Positions 28,143-36,242 of a stretch of DNA of 64,000 nucleotides are shown here, piece by piece. Below the pieces are notes generated by a model that worked only from the letters and a program-made list of their open reading frames with translations, was not told the origin of the DNA and did not search any database. The position numbers and the translations under genes were made by a program. The stretch covers positions 620,001 through 684,000 of the forward strand of contig CAWBZG010000002.1 in the NCBI GenBank assembly GCA_963793245.1. The letters run 5' to 3'. Position 1 is the stretch's first letter; each line of letters starts with the position of its first letter. This DNA comes from CAXBBB01 sp963793245 (GTDB taxonomy: Bacteria; Bacteroidota; Rhodothermia; Rhodothermales; BA12).

Positions 28143-28889
28143 ATGCTGATCGCCGGAAACTGGAAACTCAACACCACGCTGGACGCCTCGGTCCGCCTCG
28201 CCAAAGCCGTCGCCGAACTGGTCGACGGGTCCGAGTGTGACGTGCTCGTGTGCCCGCCGTTCGTGTCGATCGACGCGGTCTCGAACGCGCTGCTGGGCAC
28301 GAGCGTCCACGTCGGCGCGCAGAACGTGTCGGCTACCGATGAAGGTGCGTTTACGGGCGAAGTATCGGCTCCGATGCTCCGTGCGGTCGGATGCAGCCAC
28401 GTGATCGTCGGCCACAGCGAGCGCCGCGCGATCTTCGGCGAAACCGACGCCGTCGTCGCCACCAAAACCGCCCGCGCCCTCGCTGCCGACGTAACCCCCA
28501 TTGTCTGCGTCGGCGAAACACTCGAAGAGCGTAGGGCTGATCGCGTAGCAGACGTCGTAGAAGGCCAACTCGCCGGAGCGCTCGGCGACTTGTCGGCGGA
28601 CCAGATCGGCAATGTCGTCGTCGCCTACGAACCCGTCTGGGCGATTGGGACGGGCGAAACCGCCTCGCCTGAGCAGGCGCAAGAAGTCCACGCGCTGATC
28701 CGCGCCTGGCTCTCCAAGCGCGCCTCCAACGCGTCCGATATTCCCATCCTCTACGGCGGAAGCATGAAGCCTGCCAACGCAGCCGGACTGCTCGCACAGC
28801 CCGACATCGACGGCGGACTGATCGGCGGTGCCAGCCTCAAAGCCGCCGACTTCGCCGCCATCGTCGCCGCTGCGGATGAGGCGCAGTAA
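28143..28889 (+). CDS. tpiA: Triosephosphate isomerase
   Basis: Cytoplasmic glycolytic enzyme interconverting dihydroxyacetone phosphate and glyceraldehyde 3-phosphate; 248 residues, standard length. Landmarks: GNWKLN with the active-site Lys at position 8, VIVGHSERR with the catalytic His, AYEPVWAIGTG with the catalytic Glu, YGGSMKPANA and the last GGASL phosphate loop. The start follows a pyrimidine-rich leader (ATCTACTCTTCTCCGCCTGCC). A hairpin terminator follows directly. No other glycolytic genes are nearby. Confidence 0.98.
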   Translation: MLIAGNWKLNTTLDASVRLAKAVAELVDGSECDVLVCPPFVSIDAVSNALLGTSVHVGAQNVSATDEGAFTGEVSAPMLRAVGCSHVIVGHSERRAIFGETDAVVATKTARALAADVTPIVCVGETLEERRADRVADVVEGQLAGALGDLSADQIGNVVVAYEPVWAIGTGETASPEQAQEVHALIRAWLSKRASNASDIPILYGGSMKPANAAGLLAQPDIDGGLIGGASLKAADFAAIVAAADEAQ

Positions 28890-28893
28890 ACGG

Positions 28894-28931
28894 ATTGCTC
28901 CTGACACGCCGCACGGTCTGACAGGAGCAAT
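28894..28931. terminator. Bidirectional hairpin between tpiA and hmuS
   Basis: 10-bp stem (ATTGCTCCTG at 28894-28903 with CAGGAGCAAT at 28922-28931) between convergent genes; no long T run. Confidence 0.55.
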
Positions 28932-28938
28932 GTGCGGG

Positions 28939-30018
28939 TTACGCCGACGCTTCCAGCCGTGGAAGCCCGTTGACGAGCGCCAACCACTCGGGCAACTCGG
29001 GAATCCCAGGCTTGCGCTTGCCAAAGAACTGGACGATCATCTCGCCGTCCGAATCGAAGAGTTCGACCGAGTTCACGTCGCCATCGACGGTCGGCTTCCG
29101 GACGGCCCACGCACTCGCCACCATCGACTCGTTCAGGTGCAGGTTGAAGCCGGGGTCGAGCACGTTGTACCACGGACCGTGCGCTTTGACCTTGCGGACC
29201 TCGCCGCTGTGAATCTGCAAGCAGCCGCTGTTACCGACGAACACCATGATCGGCGTCTGAGTCGACTGCGCTGCATCAAGGAGGCCGCGCGTGACGGACA
29301 GGTCGAGGCGATTTGAGAAGCGACCTTGGGCGAGGCGGAGCGCCTGCTCGCGTGTGACGCCGTAGCGTCCTATCAGCGGGAAGAAATCGTGCGTGTCCTG
29401 CAGCGCCTCCCATTTGGACAGGAATCCACTGGCGTCGATGGCTGAGTCGGGCTTCTCGGCGGAGCGAGGCGTGTGCGGGTGGATGTCGAGCGGAGCATCC
29501 GCATCCGGGTGGAGGAAACGGTTGACGATCTGCTCATAGGCGGCGACATCGCTGGCGCGCGTCAGAAAAATCTTGTGGAGAGCCAGTCCATCGCCCCTGA
29601 AAAACTGCAGACTACGCCGCAATCCGCCGATACCTCCATCGAACGGCGTTTCGACGGCGAACGCATGGCGCCAACCCGACAGAAACAGCCGCAGGTCGAT
29701 CTGCTCGTCCAGCACGAGTGCCATCTTATGCTTGGGCATCAACTCGACGTTGCGATAGACGCCGGTCTTTTCGTGGACGCAGGCGTCGTTGCGCGTCAGC
29801 GCCATTACCTCCCCCATCGACTCGACCGACTGCAACAACTCACCCATCCGGTCGACGCCCTCCACGTGCAACTGGCGCGCGCCGTCGCTCACGTGGACGA
29901 GTTCGGCCTCGCTGACTCCGAGTTCGTGCGCCGCGTTGCGAATACGTTGAGTGGGATTGGCGGCTTGGTAGGCGATCCAGCGGTCGCGGAGCGTTTGGTC
30001 GGGCAGAGAGTCGATCAT
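28939..30018 (-). CDS. hmuS: Hemin-degrading/heme-trafficking factor HmuS family
   Basis: Heme-handling protein of the HmuS/ChuS/HemS family, 359 residues with the typical internal duplication. The first half has ALTRNDACVHEKTGVY and FFRGDGLALHKIFLT; the second has VFVGNSGCLQIHSGEV, GPWYNVLDPGFNLHL and SVELFDSDGEMIVQFFGKR. It binds cytoplasmic heme taken up by the cell and either releases iron or delivers heme. No hmu uptake genes are next to it. The promoter overlaps a palindrome that looks like an iron-dependent repressor site. Converges on tpiA. Confidence 0.92.
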   Translation of the reverse strand: MIDSLPDQTLRDRWIAYQAANPTQRIRNAAHELGVSEAELVHVSDGARQLHVEGVDRMGELLQSVESMGEVMALTRNDACVHEKTGVYRNVELMPKHKMALVLDEQIDLRLFLSGWRHAFAVETPFDGGIGGLRRSLQFFRGDGLALHKIFLTRASDVAAYEQIVNRFLHPDADAPLDIHPHTPRSAEKPDSAIDASGFLSKWEALQDTHDFFPLIGRYGVTREQALRLAQGRFSNRLDLSVTRGLLDAAQSTQTPIMVFVGNSGCLQIHSGEVRKVKAHGPWYNVLDPGFNLHLNESMVASAWAVRKPTVDGDVNSVELFDSDGEMIVQFFGKRKPGIPELPEWLALVNGLPRLEASA

Positions 30019-30324
30019 AGGTCAGAAGGAGCTAGTTTAGATCGAGTCTAAGATATCAGCCCGGTATCGCCGTGTTGGTGAAGTCAGTGGGGGAACGCAC
30101 GGTCCCCCAATCGTCTACTCCTACGGACACATGGTCGCAACGTGTTTGGCCTAGTGGTCACGCGCGAACGCGTTCAGATCGGAACGCGACAGTTCAGACC
30201 GCTGAGCGACGGTTGAGCACTCGAATCGGGTCATCTTCACCTATGCGGCATACGTTTGGATAGTTGGGTAGACAGAAAAAGGCTCACCCCGCACACGAAC
30301 ACGCTCATCTCGGCGTTACGCACC
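30019..30324. other. Divergent intergenic region hmuS / ECF sigma gene
   Basis: 306 bases with no gene. On the left is the hmuS promoter with a palindrome (30037-30051, listed separately). A perfect 7-bp hairpin TGGGGGA...TCCCCCA with an 8-base loop lies at 30088-30109. On the right, TACGTTTG at 30251-30258 matches the -7 consensus TAnnTTTG exactly, 66 bases before the sigma-factor ATG; no clear -33 TTG is at the expected spacing. Confidence 0.5.
30037..30055 (-). promoter_or_regulatory. hmuS operator overlapping -7 box
   Basis: TTAGATCGAGTCTAA (30037-30051) is a perfect TTAGA-N5-TCTAA palindrome. On the minus strand, the -7-like TATCTTAG (30048-30055) overlaps it, 30 bases before the hmuS ATG. 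A bound repressor would block the promoter. Iron-sensing Fur/DtxR proteins are the likely class given the gene, but the site is not a canonical match. Confidence 0.5.
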
Positions 30325-30978
30325 ATGACGACTTCATCCGCTCCCTCGCTCTCCATGACTCTTGCTTCCGAATCCGACGAAGCGCTCGTCACGCGCTACC
30401 TCGAGCAGGGGGACCAGCAGGCGTTTCAAGCCCTCGTCCGTCGCCATCAGGAGCGCATCTTCGGTTACCTACTGGGTATGGTCCGAGACCGCAGCCTGGC
30501 CAACGACCTGTTTCAGGACACCTTCTTGCGCGTCATCGCGGCGATGAACAAGATGCGCGGGCAGTACACGCACAAAGGCCGCTGGCTGTCGTGGGTGATG
30601 CGCATCGCTCGTAACGCGACGCTCGACCATTTCCGCAGCCGCAAAAAGTGGACGGACGTATCGGCCTGGGGCGACGACGAAAACGATCAGATCTTCTGGG
30701 ATCGCCTGACCGACGACGACCATCTGGACGCCGACGAACTGATCCACATGGCGAACCGGGGTGCGTTCCTCGAGGAGTGCATCGAGCAGCTTCCGCCCGA
30801 GCAGCGCGAAGTGCTCATGATGCGTCACGAGGGCGAGTTGACCTTCCGCGAAATCGCCGAAATCACCGACGTGTCGATCAACACGGCGCTGGGCCGGATG
30901 CGCTACGCGCTCATCAACCTGCGCAAAATGATGAACAAAGCGGGCAAAACCGCCGAGACCGAATACGGCGCGCTCTAA
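30325..30978 (+). CDS. ECF-type RNA polymerase sigma factor
   Basis: 217-residue sigma-70-family ECF factor. Region 2 has YLEQGDQQAFQALVRRHQERIFGYLLGMVRDRSLANDLFQDTFLRVI, region 2.3/2.4 RWLSWVMRIARNATLDHFRSRK, and region 4 EQLPPEQREVLMMRHEGELTFREIAEITDVSINTALGRMRYALINLRK, ending in the usual helix-turn-helix. The ATG at 30325 is used; an in-frame TTG at 30256 would prepend 23 poorly conserved residues. It recruits RNA polymerase to a regulon that cannot be deduced here. The next gene, 43 bases on, is a probable membrane regulator of it. Confidence 0.93.
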   Translation: MTTSSAPSLSMTLASESDEALVTRYLEQGDQQAFQALVRRHQERIFGYLLGMVRDRSLANDLFQDTFLRVIAAMNKMRGQYTHKGRWLSWVMRIARNATLDHFRSRKKWTDVSAWGDDENDQIFWDRLTDDDHLDADELIHMANRGAFLEECIEQLPPEQREVLMMRHEGELTFREIAEITDVSINTALGRMRYALINLRKMMNKAGKTAETEYGAL

Positions 30979-31021
30979 CCTTACGTTCTTAGTGCCCCCA
31001 CACTCCTCCAACCTCCACGCG

Positions 31022-31636
31022 ATGGACGCACGGCTACACACGATCCTCGACCTGTATTCCGATCCCGAAGCGTCCCTGACGTCCGCTACCGGAGTACCGT
31101 CATCGGCAGGTGAGACGCGCGCGCTCCGCGAAGTCGCGTTCGCGCTCGATCACCGTCCCAGCGTCCGCCCCGACGCGTCCACGCTGGATGCCATATTCGC
31201 TGCTGCCGGTGGTGATGCACCCGTCCAGCCCGGCATCCGCCGCGACCGATTGCCTCAGCCCCGTGCGCGCCGACCACGCCGCGCCGGATGGATTCTCGCC
31301 GGACTCGTTTCCGCCGCCTGCTTTGCCGGAGCGTTCGTGATGACGAGCGGCACGTCGCAGAACACGATGTTGGTTCAGGGTGAGATGGACCGTTCGGTCG
31401 CCGTCGTCGCACTCGAAGAGCCGACACCGCTGGAAGCCGAGACCGCCCAGCCGCGCAATCTGGAACTCGGCTGGAACGACGACGCTCAGCACATCGCCGA
31501 CGTACAGCGCGAAGCCTTGCGTCTCCGCGCCCGCATGGACAGCCTCGTCTGGGACGCCGATGCTACGGATCTGTCCCTTGGTTCGCCTGCTTCCAGCGCC
31601 AACGGCATTCACGCAGCTTCGGCGCGTAAGCGGTAG
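31022..31636 (+). CDS. Single-pass membrane protein, possible anti-sigma factor
   Basis: 204 residues from ATG 31022. It has one membrane segment near 98-114 (ILAGLVSAACFAGAFVM), a basic cytoplasmic stretch before it (RRDRLPQPRARRPRRAG) and about 90 residues after it. Position right after an ECF sigma gene suggests an anti-sigma factor, but the zinc-finger HxxxCxxC of classical ones is absent and there is only one Cys, in the membrane. So it would bind sigma by a different N-terminal module, if at all. No family recognised. Confidence 0.5.
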   Translation: MDARLHTILDLYSDPEASLTSATGVPSSAGETRALREVAFALDHRPSVRPDASTLDAIFAAAGGDAPVQPGIRRDRLPQPRARRPRRAGWILAGLVSAACFAGAFVMTSGTSQNTMLVQGEMDRSVAVVALEEPTPLEAETAQPRNLELGWNDDAQHIADVQREALRLRARMDSLVWDADATDLSLGSPASSANGIHAASARKR

Positions 31637-31707
31637 TTCGTTGGTGTAGTGTCTGGCGAATGGGAATCCGTTGTGCTACCGTTCATGTCGTCCGGTGTAG
31701 TCGCAAC

Positions 31708-31739
31708 TGCCTGCGCCGGTCCGTACGATCCGGCAGGCA
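31708..31739 (+). terminator. Hairpin after the sigma/anti-sigma pair
   Basis: Stem in two parts (TGCCT and GCCGG paired with CCGGC and AGGCA), bulge GC, 10-base loop, about 70 bases past the stop. No T run follows, so this is a probable rather than certain terminator. Confidence 0.45.
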
Positions 31740-31775
31740 TGCGCCGTTAGATTGGAGTCTTTCCTACCGCCGCCG

Positions 31776-32444
31776 ATGATTCGATTCGCCCTGCTCCTCT
31801 TTCTGCTGACCCCGCTCGGAGCGATGGCTCAGTCACCGGTGCAGAGTGAGGCCCGCGTGACGCTGTCGATGGACCACTCGGGCGTCAAGGTCGACGGGCG
31901 GCAGGTGCAGGCGCACTCGCTCCCGGCTTCGCTGGATGTGCGCAGGCTGAGCGAACGGGTGTTCTATACCGGACCGGCGGGGGCGTCGTTTGAGATCGGC
32001 GGATTGCGCTACCGTGTCGAGGGGCGCAGCATTCGGCTGGATCAATCGCCGAACCGCGCTCCAGACCTGGTGCTCGACCCGCTCGACGATGATTTCGCCA
32101 CCAGCGGCGGTTTCCTCTTCGTCCCCGTCGACTGGGCGTCCGAGCCGGACGAGGCGATGGCGTACCGGATGGCAGCGCGTCAGGAAGTCGTGCTGGATGC
32201 TACAGCTCTCAGCCTTTCGGCTGAACTGATGTCGCTTCCGCCTGGACCCGAACGTGACGCGGCTCGCAAGCGATTGCGGACGCTGCTCTTCGACGCGTTC
32301 TCGCTGAAGCAGGCCAACCGTGCACGTGAGATCGACCTGTTGCAGTCCGAACTTGACGCGCTCCGAAGTCTTCACGCCCGCCGCAGCGAACATCGGCGCC
32401 AAATTGTCGAAGCGCGCCTGAGCGAACTTGCTGGCGATCAGTAG
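31776..32444 (+). CDS. Exported protein of unknown function
   Basis: 222 residues with a signal peptide (LLLFLLTPLGAMAQ). The middle has short beta-like strands (SFEIGGLRYRVEGRSIRLDQ) and a stretch EVVLDATALSLSAELM. The last ~75 residues are charged and helical (EIDLLQSELDALRSLHARRSEHRRQIVEARLSEL), possibly coiled-coil. No family recognised. It is followed 27 bases later by a DUF1684 lipoprotein, so they may form an envelope operon with the amidase. Confidence 0.55.
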   Translation: MIRFALLLFLLTPLGAMAQSPVQSEARVTLSMDHSGVKVDGRQVQAHSLPASLDVRRLSERVFYTGPAGASFEIGGLRYRVEGRSIRLDQSPNRAPDLVLDPLDDDFATSGGFLFVPVDWASEPDEAMAYRMAARQEVVLDATALSLSAELMSLPPGPERDAARKRLRTLLFDAFSLKQANRAREIDLLQSELDALRSLHARRSEHRRQIVEARLSELAGDQ

Positions 32445-32471
32445 CTTGACCGGCATCCCCGCTGCCCTGAA

Positions 32472-33080
32472 ATGCGTCTGATTCTGATCTTGCTCTTGAC
32501 CTCCCTCGTTGCCGCGTGCGACGAGCCGCCACGCATGAGCGACTACGAGCGGGATGTCGTCACCGCTCGGCTCGAAAAGGATGTGCGGATGCGGGACGCA
32601 AGTCGGTCGATCCTGACACCCAATACGCGTCGCCGCTTTTCGGGCCTCAACTACTTCCCGGTCGACTCCACCTTTCGCGTCGTCGCGCGCTTCGTACCTG
32701 CCGACACGGTCCGCACCATTCGCGCCCAACTGCGCAAAGGAGGCATCGACCCGTACGCGCGTATTGGACGCGTGGTCTTTGATCTAGAGGGGGAGGAGCA
32801 CGCGCTCGCCTTGTTTCAACCCGCCGATGGTCGCCCCGTCTTGTGGCTTCCGTTTACCGACGGCACGACCAACCGCGAGTCGTACGGTGGAGGTCGCTAC
32901 CTCAACCCGACGATCCGCGAGGATGGAACGGTCGTCGTTGACTTCAACGAGTCCTATAATCCCGACTGCGACTACAATCCGGACGCGTACAACTGCGCGT
33001 TGCCGCCGAGCGAAAACCGGATGAGCGTTCGCGTGGAGGCCGGGGAGATGAAGTCCAATCTGTACGATCTGTCGCTATGA
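32472..33080 (+). CDS. DUF1684 lipoprotein
   Basis: 202 residues, lipobox VAAC at 13-16, so an envelope lipoprotein. DUF1684 landmarks: GLNYFPVDSTFRVVARF, LWLPFTDGTTNRESYGGGRYL, VVDFNESYNPDCDYNPDAYNC and ALPPSENRMSV. The family occurs widely with no settled function; the C and N residues in the last motif hint at a ligand or metal site. The stop overlaps the ATG of the amidase (ATGA), so the two are translationally coupled. Confidence 0.75.
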   Translation: MRLILILLLTSLVAACDEPPRMSDYERDVVTARLEKDVRMRDASRSILTPNTRRRFSGLNYFPVDSTFRVVARFVPADTVRTIRAQLRKGGIDPYARIGRVVFDLEGEEHALALFQPADGRPVLWLPFTDGTTNRESYGGGRYLNPTIREDGTVVVDFNESYNPDCDYNPDAYNCALPPSENRMSVRVEAGEMKSNLYDLSL

Positions 33081-34324
33081 CTCGACTGCTCGCCGCTCTC
33101 TGCCTAACGCTGCTAGCCGGATGCGCTGGTACCGCGCCTGATCGTTCCGGATCGACCACGTCCGCCACGCGCCCGCCGACGTTTGCCGCCGACGGAGAGC
33201 GCAGCGTCGTCACGGGGATCGAAGCGTCCCTTGCGGGCCAGACGGTCACGCTGCATCTGACGGCGCGCGGCGGCGTGTCGGCGTTCGGCGAGCCGGACGT
33301 GAGCGCTCAGCGCATTCGGATGCCGCTCTACCACATGAGGGCTAGCGACAGCGCGCAACTGGCGCGGAGCGTCGGGGTCGTTCGCGACGCGCGGTTGGTG
33401 CCGGACGGTGAGCACGTGTGGCTCGAAATCGATCTAAGCGAGCAGGCGTCTGCTGAAGTCGGGTTTGGGCAGCGCGACGAAGACCTGTTCGTCTATGTCC
33501 GACCCGGAGCGGGTGACGTGCAGGTGTCCGGCCAGATGACGCGGCGGCTGAGCGACGCTGTCCCCACGCGCGACCGCTCGGGCGACACCGCAACCAACTC
33601 CACCATTTCGGGCGACCGTTGGCGCCTCGACACGATCATCATCGACGCGGGACACGGCGGCAAGGACCCCGGAACGTCGGGACACGGAGTGAGGGAAAAA
33701 GATGTCGTGCTGGCTGTCTCGCGGAAAGTAGGCGCCTACCTGGAGCGTGAACTGGGCGTCCGCGTCATCTACACCCGCTCCGACGATCGCTTCATCACCT
33801 TGAGTGAGCGCGGCCACATCGCCAACCGTTCTGGAGGCAAACTCTTCGTGTCGATCCACGCAAACGCGGCGGGCAGTGCGGCAGCGCATGGGACCGAGAC
33901 GTACTTCATGGGTCTCGCGAAGAATGCCGCCGCTCAGCGCGTGATGGAGCGCGAGAATGCCGTCGTCCGTCTTGAAGACGACCAATCGGTCTACGACGAC
34001 CTGGATGAGGAGGCGCTCATCCTACGACGGATGACGAACGCCGCATACTTGTCCAAGAGTGAGTCGCTGGCGGCGCTAGTCGAAGGCGAGTTTCGCACCC
34101 GCGTCGGGCGGAAGAGTCGGGGCGTCAAGCAGGGACCGTTTCAGGTGCTCTGGGGCGCGTCGATGCCGTCGATCCTGGTCGAGTTGGGCTTTTTGACCAA
34201 CCGGGAGGAAGCACGCTTTCTGTCGTCCGAGCAGGGGCAGGATTACATGGCAAGCGCCATCTTCCGCGCCATCCGCGACTTCAAAGCGGTCTATGATCGC
34301 GAGATCCAAGACGCGGGCGACTGA
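33077..34324 (+). CDS. N-acetylmuramoyl-L-alanine amidase lipoprotein
   Basis: 415 residues; lipobox LLAGC with C15. An N-terminal AMIN-like beta domain (roughly 40-160) leads to an Amidase_3 domain with Zn ligands in IDAGHGGKDPGTSG (H193) and VSIHANA (H261), a Glu in GVREKDVV, and ILVELGFLTN with the catalytic Glu. It cuts the amide between MurNAc and the stem peptide, as in septum splitting and wall turnover. The lipid anchor places it in the envelope. The ATG overlaps the DUF1684 stop. Start choice gives a clean lipoprotein signal. Confidence 0.9.
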   Translation: MTRLLAALCLTLLAGCAGTAPDRSGSTTSATRPPTFAADGERSVVTGIEASLAGQTVTLHLTARGGVSAFGEPDVSAQRIRMPLYHMRASDSAQLARSVGVVRDARLVPDGEHVWLEIDLSEQASAEVGFGQRDEDLFVYVRPGAGDVQVSGQMTRRLSDAVPTRDRSGDTATNSTISGDRWRLDTIIIDAGHGGKDPGTSGHGVREKDVVLAVSRKVGAYLERELGVRVIYTRSDDRFITLSERGHIANRSGGKLFVSIHANAAGSAAAHGTETYFMGLAKNAAAQRVMERENAVVRLEDDQSVYDDLDEEALILRRMTNAAYLSKSESLAALVEGEFRTRVGRKSRGVKQGPFQVLWGASMPSILVELGFLTNREEARFLSSEQGQDYMASAIFRAIRDFKAVYDREIQDAGD

Positions 34325-34364
34325 GCGACTACCAAGTCGAACTCAGGAAGAGCAACGATCTGTG

Positions 34365-34757
34365 TCAGCTAACCGCCGTGCAGCTAATTTCGACGCGTGC
34401 GCCGCGCGGTAGAGCGGAGACGGCGACGGTTTCCCTAGCCGGGAGCGTGTCGGAGAAGTAGCGGGCATAGACCTCGTTGACCTGCCCGTAGTCTTCCATC
34501 GACGTGAGGAATACCGTGACACGGACGACGTCTGACAGGTCCATGGACGCGCCTTTGAGGACAGCGCGCAGGTTCTGAAACACGCGCTCCGTCTCCTGCT
34601 CAATCGTGCCGCTGACGAGGCTCCCAGTCGCCGGGTCGATGGGAATCTGGCCTGAGCAAAACAGCGTGTTGCCGACGTGGACGGCTTGGCTGTACGGGCC
34701 GATAGCGGCGGGAGCCATCGAGGTTTTGACGAGCGTGCGCGGCGTGCGGTGCGGCAT
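34365..34757 (-). CDS. ridA: RidA family enamine/imine deaminase
   Basis: 130 residues from ATG 34757. Features of RidA/YjgF/YER057c: TSMAPAAIGPYSQAVHVGNTLFCSGQIPID near the N-terminus, DLSDVVRVTVFLTSM with the substrate-binding Arg, and ARYFSDTLPARETVAVSALPRGARVEISCTAV at the end. It deaminates reactive 2-aminoacrylate-type enamines released by PLP enzymes. An upstream ATG (34784) would add nine residues. Divergent from mnmA, convergent with the amidase. Confidence 0.93.
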   Translation of the reverse strand: MPHRTPRTLVKTSMAPAAIGPYSQAVHVGNTLFCSGQIPIDPATGSLVSGTIEQETERVFQNLRAVLKGASMDLSDVVRVTVFLTSMEDYGQVNEVYARYFSDTLPARETVAVSALPRGARVEISCTAVS

Positions 34758-34942
34758 GGAGCGGTGGAGTAGGAACAGATGCACAAATGGTACGCGCGTG
34801 TGTCTCGCCTGTCGCGCGAAGATTGCCGCAAGTCATCGGGATGGGTCACCGCGCAAAGAGCGAGTGGAGGCGGAACGGTCCGGCTAAACCTCTGTTGCGC
34901 TACCTGTTACGTCGATTTCTCTCCTCGCATCGCCCCGTTTCT

Positions 34943-36105
34943 ATGAGCACCAAAGGACGCGTTCTAGTCGCGATGAGCGGCGGCGTCGACTCGTCGGTTA
35001 CCGCCGTCTTGCTGGCGCAGCAGGGCTACGAAGTCGTCGGACTGACGATGAAGACGTGGGACTACGACACGTCGGGCGGGCGGCCAGCCGACGGCAAGGA
35101 AGTCGGCTGCTGCACGATCGACAGCATGAACGACGCCCGGAGCGTCGCGATGAAGCACGACTTTACGCACTTCGTCGTCGACATCCGCGAGGAGTTTGGC
35201 GATTGGGTGATCGACACGTTCACGAGCGAATACCTCGCCGGACGCACGCCCAACCCTTGCGTCTCTGCAATACGCACATCAAATGGGACGCCCTGCTCCG
35301 CCGCGCCGACCAACTGGGCTGTGACTGGATCGCGACGGGCCACTACGCTCAGGTACGGCAGGATGAAGAGTCGGGCCGCCATATCCTCTCGCGCGGGCTG
35401 GATACGAACAAGGACCAGAGTTATGCGCTGTGGGGTCTGCCGCAGCACCAACTCGCTCGCTCAATCTTCCCGCTGGGTGGCTTCACCAAGCCTGAGATCC
35501 GCGATATGGCGCGCGAGATGGGGCTGGCGCGTATCGCCAAGAAACCCGACAGCTACGAAATCTGCTTCGTCCCCGACAACAACTACCGCCGCTTCCTGCG
35601 CGATAGGGTCGACGGACTCGAAGAGCGCGTTTCGGGCGGCCCGTTTGTTCTGACGGACGGCACCCAAGTTGGCACGCACGAGGGTTATCCGTTCTACACC
35701 ATCGGTCAGCGCAAGGGGCTGGGCATCGCGCTAGGGCGCCCGCTCTACGTCACGCACATCGACGCCGACACGAACACCGTCACGCTCGGCGACCGCCACG
35801 AGTTGCTGGGGCGCTCGCTGATTGCGCGCAACTTGAACCTGATCAAGTATCCCGAACTGCGCGAGGAGCGTCCCGCCGTTGGCAAGATTCGCTACAACGA
35901 CGACGGTGGTCCCTGCCTCGTTCAGCAGACCGAAGCAGACGCTCTCCACGTCACCTTTCCAGATCCACGCGAGGCGATCACGCCTGGCCAGTCGGTCGTC
36001 CTCTACGAAGGCAACGATGTGCTCGCTGGAGGCTGGATCCAAGCCGTAGATGTGGAGCCGACCGAGGCGCCCGACGCGATTACCTCAGAACCCGTAGCGA
36101 CGTAG
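34943..36105 (+). CDS. mnmA: tRNA-specific 2-thiouridylase MnmA, one frameshift
   Basis: Thiolates uridine 34 of Glu, Gln and Lys tRNAs. N-type ATP pyrophosphatase PP-loop SGGVDSS at 12-18, GCCTIDSMNDARSVA, TPNPCV with the nucleophile Cys, KPDSYEICFVPD, GQRKGLGIALG and EAITPGQSVVLY all fit MnmA. The frame breaks at 35262-35266: GTCTCTGCAAT should read GTCCTCTGCAAT, giving NPCVLCNTHIKW; the base seems lost from a CC pair. The corrected protein is about 387 residues. An essential-type tRNA enzyme broken at its active site is best explained by sequence error. It starts after a C/T-rich leader. Confidence 0.92.
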
Positions 36106-36117
36106 CACGCTACGTTG
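36098..36117. repeat. Inverted repeat at mnmA stop
   Basis: CGACGTAGC-AC-GCTACGTTG-like palindrome, 7 exact pairs plus a wobble, overlapping the mnmA stop codon. Could help end transcription. Confidence 0.4.
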
Positions 36118-36204
36118 CCATGCAGCCGTTTCGGAGCGTTGCTCTTTTGCAGCGCGGCGTATTTCGGCGCGTTCGGATTGATGTGGGTGGTCCGCGTTGG
36201 CCTT

Positions 36205-36224
36205 CGCCGCAATGTATTGCGGCG
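36205..36224. repeat. REP-like palindrome between convergent genes
   Basis: CGCCGCAAT-GT-ATTGCGGCG, a perfect 9-bp inverted repeat, 19 bases before the end of the convergent zapE-like gene. Might be a terminator or a copy of a dispersed extragenic palindrome. Confidence 0.45.
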
Positions 36225-36242
36225 CTACGGGGTTGATCGGGG

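Noticed and set aside
35255..35280. Programmed frameshifting in mnmA
   Set aside because: No slippery heptamer or downstream pseudoknot is evident, and many unrelated genes show similar single-base breaks.
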